Shown here: positions 5,658 to 9,375 of the stretch, one piece after another | Position numbering within the stretch: the first letter of the stretch is position 1 | Layout of the letters: each line of letters starts with the position of its first letter | Source: CAYQUV01 sp964421005 | GTDB lineage: Bacteria; Patescibacteriota; Minisyncoccia; Minisyncoccales; CG1-02-41-26 | Assembly (NCBI GenBank): GCA_964421005.1 | Contig: CAYQUV010000028.1 | Location: 1 to 9,375, forward strand | DNA length: 9,375 nt | Reading direction: 5' to 3' | Notes under the pieces: model-generated | The model's input: only the letters and a program-made list of their open reading frames with translations | Told to the model about the DNA's origin: nothing | Databases searched by the model: none | Program-made: the position numbers and the translations under genes

Positions 5658-7775
5658 ATGTCATATACACTTAAGGATAATTTTGAGACAAATATTGAAT
5701 CGGGCAGTTTAATATTGTCAACGTGGAGTGCTGCACAAACATTTACAGCCAGTTCATCATATGTTTGTACTGCTATAAGTGTTAATTGTGCTGCGTATTC
5801 TCCGCCAGGTACATTTTCTGGTGGAATTTATGCTACTGATGGTACAGGTAAACCGTCTGGTTCGGCTTTAGCTACATTTTTTTTAGATGTAACAACAGAG
5901 AGTGCTAATCACGATTGGTGTTCTATTATTACACTAAGTTCTGGTGTAAATCTTATAAAAGATAATAAATATGCAATAGTTATAAATGGTGCAGCAGATG
6001 AGATTTTTTATTGGTATATGGATGATGATACAAGTGAAGATAGGTATAGTGGTGGGGAGGCTTTTATAAATACAGGTTCTGGGTGGGCAGATTATGGTAC
6101 ACCTAATAATTATGATTTTTCTTTTAGAGTTTATTCTGGTGCTCTGTTTTCACCGCCAGCTACGGGGCCAGACATAACATCAATAAAGCGCCTTGTAGCA
6201 GTGGCTAATAATACAATATGGTATGAGGGTATAAATATGGCCGCAGGAGAAATGGTAGAATTGACTGCCGCTAATGGTGATATAGATACTTCTGACCAGC
6301 TTCAGATGTTTGAAGCATACCAGAAAGTATTTATTGTCAACGGTTCAAATCTAAAGGTGGCAGATTTTTCTAATACAAAAATAACTACTGATAACATTGG
6401 CAGCCACCCGCCGGATAAGGGAAACATTCTTACAGGAGGAACTTCCGGTGCGAAGATGGTGGTTGATTTCTGTACAAGTCTTTCTGGTGCGGCCGCTATT
6501 TATGGATATAGGACGACTGATGCTACATTTACGAATGGAGAGACTGTAACTGGTACTGACGATGATGGAAATAGTATTTCTTTTACATTAAATGCAAATG
6601 AAACTGCTCCTCCCCATTGGTACAATTGGACGCCTTATGGTAATGATACAAATAGTTATGGTTCTATGCCAGAGAAGGCTTACTTAGGATGTTTATACCG
6701 AGGTCGTTGTGTTTTGTCCGGCAACCCGAATTATCCGTACCAATGGTATATGAGCAGGCAAGCTAACCCTTGGGATTGGCTTTATACTGCTAACGATGCC
6801 CAAGCACCGGTTGCTGGTGGCAATTCTGACGCCGGTAAGATAGGAGATATTATTAGGTGTCTAATACCCTATAAAGACGACTATCTTATATTTGGATGTG
6901 CTAATAGTATTTGGGTGTTAAGAGGAGACCCTTGTGAGGGCGGTTCTATAGATGAAGTTGACCGTACTATAGGCATTTTTGGTTCACAAAGCTGGTGTTT
7001 TGATAATGTTGGTAGTCTGTATTTTTGGGGTACTGGCGGAATATATCGGTTGCCTGTTGGTTTTGGGCCAATTGAGCATATTAGTAGCCTGTATATGCCA
7101 AAATTAGTTGACGATGAGGCCCCAGACCCTTCGACTCATCGTGTTTTAATGGCATATGATAGGCAAAGAAACGGCATCTTGATTTGTATAACTAAACTTT
7201 CTGATGGTACAAACTCAAATTATTGGTACGACTTAAAAACTGGTGGGTTTTATCCTGAGAGCTACCCTACGGAATGTGGTGCTTATTCGCTATTATATTA
7301 CGATGCTCTTGATAAAAATTATAGAGATTTGCTTGTAGGTTGTAAGGATGGATATATCCGTAAGTTTGATGAGTCTGCAAAAGACGACGATAGCGGCCCT
7401 TCGGATACGGCCATTTCTTCTTATGCCACACTATCTATAATAAAATTGACAGAAGAAGACGACAAAGAAGGTAAGATAACATCACTTACTTTTGAGTTAG
7501 CTGGCGGTGCTTCTGGTAGTGATTTTAGTGATACAGATGGACTAAGTTATGAAATTCACGTTGGCGACGATGCTGAAACCGTATTAGAAAAAATACGAAA
7601 CGGGGATACTGCGTTTGCCAGCGGAACATTGACTGGGCCTGGTCGTACAAATCGAATAAGAACAAGAGCAAGAGGAGCCTATCTTGGATTGAAACTTTAT
7701 AATTCGACAGCTTCACAAACTTGGGCTATAAATAGAATTACAGGACAAGTAGTAAAGGGCGGAAAGATAAAATAG
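5658..7775 (+). CDS. Tail nozzle/hub beta-propeller protein with N-terminal adhesin-like domain (705 aa)
   Basis: ATG 5658 directly abuts TAA of the border relic and lacks a strong ribosome binding site. Residues about 20-160 form a beta-sandwich like that of the 4322 gene (AQTFTASSSYVCTAISVN, GTGKPSGSALATFF, NKYAIVINGAADE, NYDFSFRVYSG). Residues 173-191 are the border IKRLVAVANNTIWYEGI. The rest resembles podovirus nozzle or DNA-stabilisation proteins (T7 gp12 / P22 gp10 type propellers) by pattern: NGSNLKVADF, LYRGRCVLSGNPNYPYQWYM with ANPWDW, YKDDYLIFGCANSIWVLRG, GIFGSQSWCFDNVGSLYFWG, GGIYRLP, NYWYDLKTGGFYPES and GYIRKFD. The C-terminal domain ends TNRIRTRARGAYLGLKLYN. The normal N-terminal arm (N-x-RP-x-D...GQRPGL) is missing here and is supplied by the 4096 gene. 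It probably forms the distal tail tube and carries the inserted domain outward to contact the host. Confidence 0.65.
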   Translation: MSYTLKDNFETNIESGSLILSTWSAAQTFTASSSYVCTAISVNCAAYSPPGTFSGGIYATDGTGKPSGSALATFFLDVTTESANHDWCSIITLSSGVNLIKDNKYAIVINGAADEIFYWYMDDDTSEDRYSGGEAFINTGSGWADYGTPNNYDFSFRVYSGALFSPPATGPDITSIKRLVAVANNTIWYEGINMAAGEMVELTAANGDIDTSDQLQMFEAYQKVFIVNGSNLKVADFSNTKITTDNIGSHPPDKGNILTGGTSGAKMVVDFCTSLSGAAAIYGYRTTDATFTNGETVTGTDDDGNSISFTLNANETAPPHWYNWTPYGNDTNSYGSMPEKAYLGCLYRGRCVLSGNPNYPYQWYMSRQANPWDWLYTANDAQAPVAGGNSDAGKIGDIIRCLIPYKDDYLIFGCANSIWVLRGDPCEGGSIDEVDRTIGIFGSQSWCFDNVGSLYFWGTGGIYRLPVGFGPIEHISSLYMPKLVDDEAPDPSTHRVLMAYDRQRNGILICITKLSDGTNSNYWYDLKTGGFYPESYPTECGAYSLLYYDALDKNYRDLLVGCKDGYIRKFDESAKDDDSGPSDTAISSYATLSIIKLTEEDDKEGKITSLTFELAGGASGSDFSDTDGLSYEIHVGDDAETVLEKIRNGDTAFASGTLTGPGRTNRIRTRARGAYLGLKLYNSTASQTWAINRITGQVVKGGKIK
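6174..6233 (+). repeat. 3' border repeat, copy 2, inside the propeller gene
   Basis: This is the partner of 5534-5590. It codes ITSIKRLVAVANNTIWYEGI and is followed without interruption by NMAAGEMVELTAANGD, so this copy is the one joined to the functional propeller. Confidence 0.85.
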
Positions 7776-7786
7776 GAGAAAGTATA

Positions 7787-8329
7787 ATGGCATTTCAGAA
7801 ATGGGGAACACATACTTTTTCAGTGCGACCATATACAATAACAAAACTTACACCATACGGTAAAGCTCTTCAAGAACAGCAGTTGCAGCTTTTAAGACAA
7901 AGACAACAAACGTTTGCATCATTACCGTCTATTATATCAGAAATGCAAAAACAGGCGGCTGAGGCTCGTGCTGAAAATCTTAGACGATATGAAGAAGCAA
8001 TGAACATTTATAAACAAATCGAGCAAATGTATGCCCCTGGAGGTTCTTTTATGAGAGGGGCGGAAGCGATGATTGAGCGTGGTAAAGAACGTGAAGTCGC
8101 TCGTGGTATGCAGTCGCTTGTATCCGCAGGCTTAGCAGGCACTACCAGGGCCGCAGGCTTGGGCCGATTATATGAAGAAGAAGTAGCAACGCCTGCACGT
8201 CTAAGATTAGAAGATTTGCGAACAAGGTCGCTTGCTCAAGCTATGGCGGGCAGAGCAGGGTTTATTGAGAGAAGGCAAGACATTTATCCAGATTTAGGGT
8301 TGATAGCTCAACTAATGTCGAGGATTTAA
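7787..8329 (+). CDS. Coiled-coil hypothetical phage virion/tail protein (180 aa)
   Basis: ATG 7787 has AGGAG at 7774-7778 with 8 bases spacing; the site overlaps the TAG stop of the nozzle gene. After a short arm (MAFQKWGTHTFSVRPYTI) residues about 25-85 form a Gln/Glu/Arg-rich coiled coil (EQQLQLLRQRQQTF, EMQKQAAEARAENLRRYEEA). A Gly turn (YAPGGSFMRGAEAMIERGKE) leads into an Ala/Gly-rich segment (ARGMQSLVSAGLAGTTRAAG) and a further helix (LRLEDLRTRSLAQAMAGRAG). The pattern 'GMQSLVSAGLAGTTRAA' resembles a motif in small phage proteins coded just after tail genes, but no function is known to me. There is no signal peptide or membrane helix. It may be an internal or ejected virion protein, or a chaperone for the fibre coded next. 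Confidence 0.65.
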   Translation: MAFQKWGTHTFSVRPYTITKLTPYGKALQEQQLQLLRQRQQTFASLPSIISEMQKQAAEARAENLRRYEEAMNIYKQIEQMYAPGGSFMRGAEAMIERGKEREVARGMQSLVSAGLAGTTRAAGLGRLYEEEVATPARLRLEDLRTRSLAQAMAGRAGFIERRQDIYPDLGLIAQLMSRI

Positions 8330-8332
8330 TAA

Positions 8333-9375
8333 ATGGGTGCAAGAGTACCTCCGCCTAAACCTGGTGATTGGAAAAGCATTAGGCAAGCAATCCGTAAATT
8401 AGCTGGCCTAAAGTTAGATATTATACAATCTGACTTGCAGGCTTCGATTGATAGCGTCGAAACTATAGCTTCGGATGCGGCATCGCTTGCCAGTGATAAT
8501 GTTGTAGCTATAGCTTCTGTTGAAACTATAGCTTCTGATGCCCTTGCTGATGCTTCTGATAATGTTATTAGAATAGACTCCATTGAAACGATAGCATCTG
8601 ACAATGCTGTTGCCATAGCATCTATTGAAGCAATCACATCTGATAATATAGTACGGCTTGATTCTATTGAAACCGTAGCTTCTGATGCTGCGGTTGCTGC
8701 GAGTGATGGCCTTTTACGAATTGACTCTATTGAAACTATTGCCAGCGACAATGTCATAGCTATAGCAAGCGTAGAAACTATAGCTTCTGACGCAGCCGCC
8801 GCAGCCAGCGATAACGTTATTAGAATCGACTCGGTAGAAATAGTAGCTTCAGATGCTGCTACGGCAGCAAGTGATAATTTAATCCGCATAGATTCTATTG
8901 AAACAATAGCTTCCGATAATGTTGTTGCGATAGCCAGTGTTGAGACAATAGCAAGTGATGCTAAAACCTGGGCCTCTGATAATACGATTAGAATAGATAG
9001 CATTGAAACTTTGGCTTCTGATAATGCTGTAGCTATAGCATCAGTAGAGACAATAGCGTCAGATGCAAAAACAGCAGCCAGCGATAATCTTATAAGAATT
9101 GATAGTATAGAAATATTAGCAAGCGACAATACAGTACGAATTGACTCGATTGAAACCATTGCCAGCGATAATGCTATAGCAATAGCATCGGTGGAAACAA
9201 TAGCATCAGATGCACTTGCAGATGCTTCAGACAACTTGATAAGAATAGACTCAATAGAGGCTCTTGCTTCTGATAATAGGGTATCTATAGACTCAATAGA
9301 AACAATAGCTTCTGACAATGCAGTTAGAATAGATAGTGTTGAAGTTGTTGCCAGCGATGCGGCAGTGTTGACATC
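8333..9375 (+). CDS. Heptad-repeat tail fibre shaft protein, 3' end beyond window
   Basis: ATG 8333 lies three bases after the previous stop, with GAGGA at 8320-8324. The frame stays open to the window edge, giving 347 visible residues. A 38-residue head (MGARVPPPKPGDWKSIRQAI, then RKLAGLKLDIIQSDLQAS) precedes 44 complete, consecutive heptads. The head could attach the fibre to the nozzle. The heptads alternate between an I-D/A-S-I/V-E type and an A-S-D-N/A type, with hydrophobic residues at positions 1 and 4 of the first type. This points to a long parallel, probably trimeric, coiled-coil shaft. Asn at position 4 of many A-type heptads recalls the N-at-d layers of trimeric adhesin stalks, which is inference. 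The receptor-binding tip would be downstream. A long antisense frame over this region is a by-product of the repeat. Confidence 0.75.
   Translation, partial: MGARVPPPKPGDWKSIRQAIRKLAGLKLDIIQSDLQASIDSVETIASDAASLASDNVVAIASVETIASDALADASDNVIRIDSIETIASDNAVAIASIEAITSDNIVRLDSIETVASDAAVAASDGLLRIDSIETIASDNVIAIASVETIASDAAAAASDNVIRIDSVEIVASDAATAASDNLIRIDSIETIASDNVVAIASVETIASDAKTWASDNTIRIDSIETLASDNAVAIASVETIASDAKTAASDNLIRIDSIEILASDNTVRIDSIETIASDNAIAIASVETIASDALADASDNLIRIDSIEALASDNRVSIDSIETIASDNAVRIDSVEVVASDAAVLT
8447..9370 (+). repeat. 44 tandem 21-base (7-codon) degenerate repeats
   Basis: From residue 39 to 346 of the fibre protein every seventh residue falls in phase: heptads begin with I/L or A/T, and the third residue is always S or D. 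I-type heptads recur after 14 or 21 residues. The DNA repeat is degenerate, because identical residues are coded by different synonymous codons, so a DNA-level repeat search would underestimate it. Confidence 0.9.

Noticed and set aside
4260..6233. Diversity-generating retroelement (template and variable repeats)
   Set aside because: There is no reverse transcriptase in the window, and the differences between border copies are mixed transitions and transversions rather than changes confined to adenines.
8326..9318. A 330-codon antisense open frame over the fibre region
   Set aside because: It is the mirror of the heptad repeat: the same repeated codons give a periodic Ser/Ile/Ala-rich antisense product. 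The plus frame has a proper start, a ribosome binding site and a sensible head domain, and all other genes are on the plus strand.
8447..9370. CRISPR array or other non-coding tandem array
   Set aside because: The 21-base periodicity is in codon phase in one long open frame, with no constant repeat and spacer alternation.

Overview
The window is a one-strand (plus) gene array from a tailed double-stranded DNA bacteriophage or prophage. It looks like a metagenome scaffold, because exactly 100 N at 1412-1511 mark an assembly gap. The gene order is typical of a virion morphogenesis module: capsid-type protein, head-tail adaptor, small beta-rich structural proteins, tail nozzle/hub protein, fibre. 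The adaptor and the nozzle-like beta-propeller suggest a podovirus-like (short-tailed) particle, but this is inferred from family resemblance only. The host is not determined. The Fn3-like repeats ending in YWR-x-D-x-x-N-E...TQGD-x-W resemble extracellular repeats common in Planctomycetes and some other environmental bacteria, which is only a weak hint.

Layout. Positions 2-676: 3' part of a capsid-associated or decoration-like protein, followed by a strong GC-rich hairpin at 687-714. Positions 740-1988: a glycosyltransferase and a SAM-dependent methyltransferase broken by the N gap, a likely glycan-modification cassette inside the structural operon. Positions 2005-2169: a 54-residue helical protein, then two hairpins (2146-2182 and 2188-2223) that probably end or attenuate the upstream transcript. 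Positions 2263-3021: putative head-tail adaptor. Positions 3050-4094: three small proteins, two beta-rich and one very basic. Positions 4096-7775: a split and partly duplicated tail nozzle/hub locus. Positions 7787-8329: a coiled-coil protein. From 8333 to the window end: the start of a fibre-like protein made of uninterrupted heptads.

The most unusual region is 4096-6233. The N-terminal arm of the nozzle protein (4096-4320) ends at a stop codon that lies next to the start of an adhesin-like beta-sandwich module. That border, including the stop-start junction, appears again at 5597-5660. The other border, IKRLV...NTIWYE, occurs at both 5534-5590 and 6174-6233. The simplest reading is a tandem duplication of a border-flanked module. 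The first copy carries Fn3 domains and an in-frame TAA inside the second Fn3, and the second copy is fused to the intact propeller.

The second notable feature is the fibre at the end: 44 consecutive complete heptads without a break. They follow a two-type grammar, and repeated protein segments are spelled with different synonymous codons. All genes lie head to tail with short spacers and mostly good Shine-Dalgarno sites, so they are probably co-transcribed in blocks. No integrase, RNA gene, CRISPR array or reverse transcriptase is visible.
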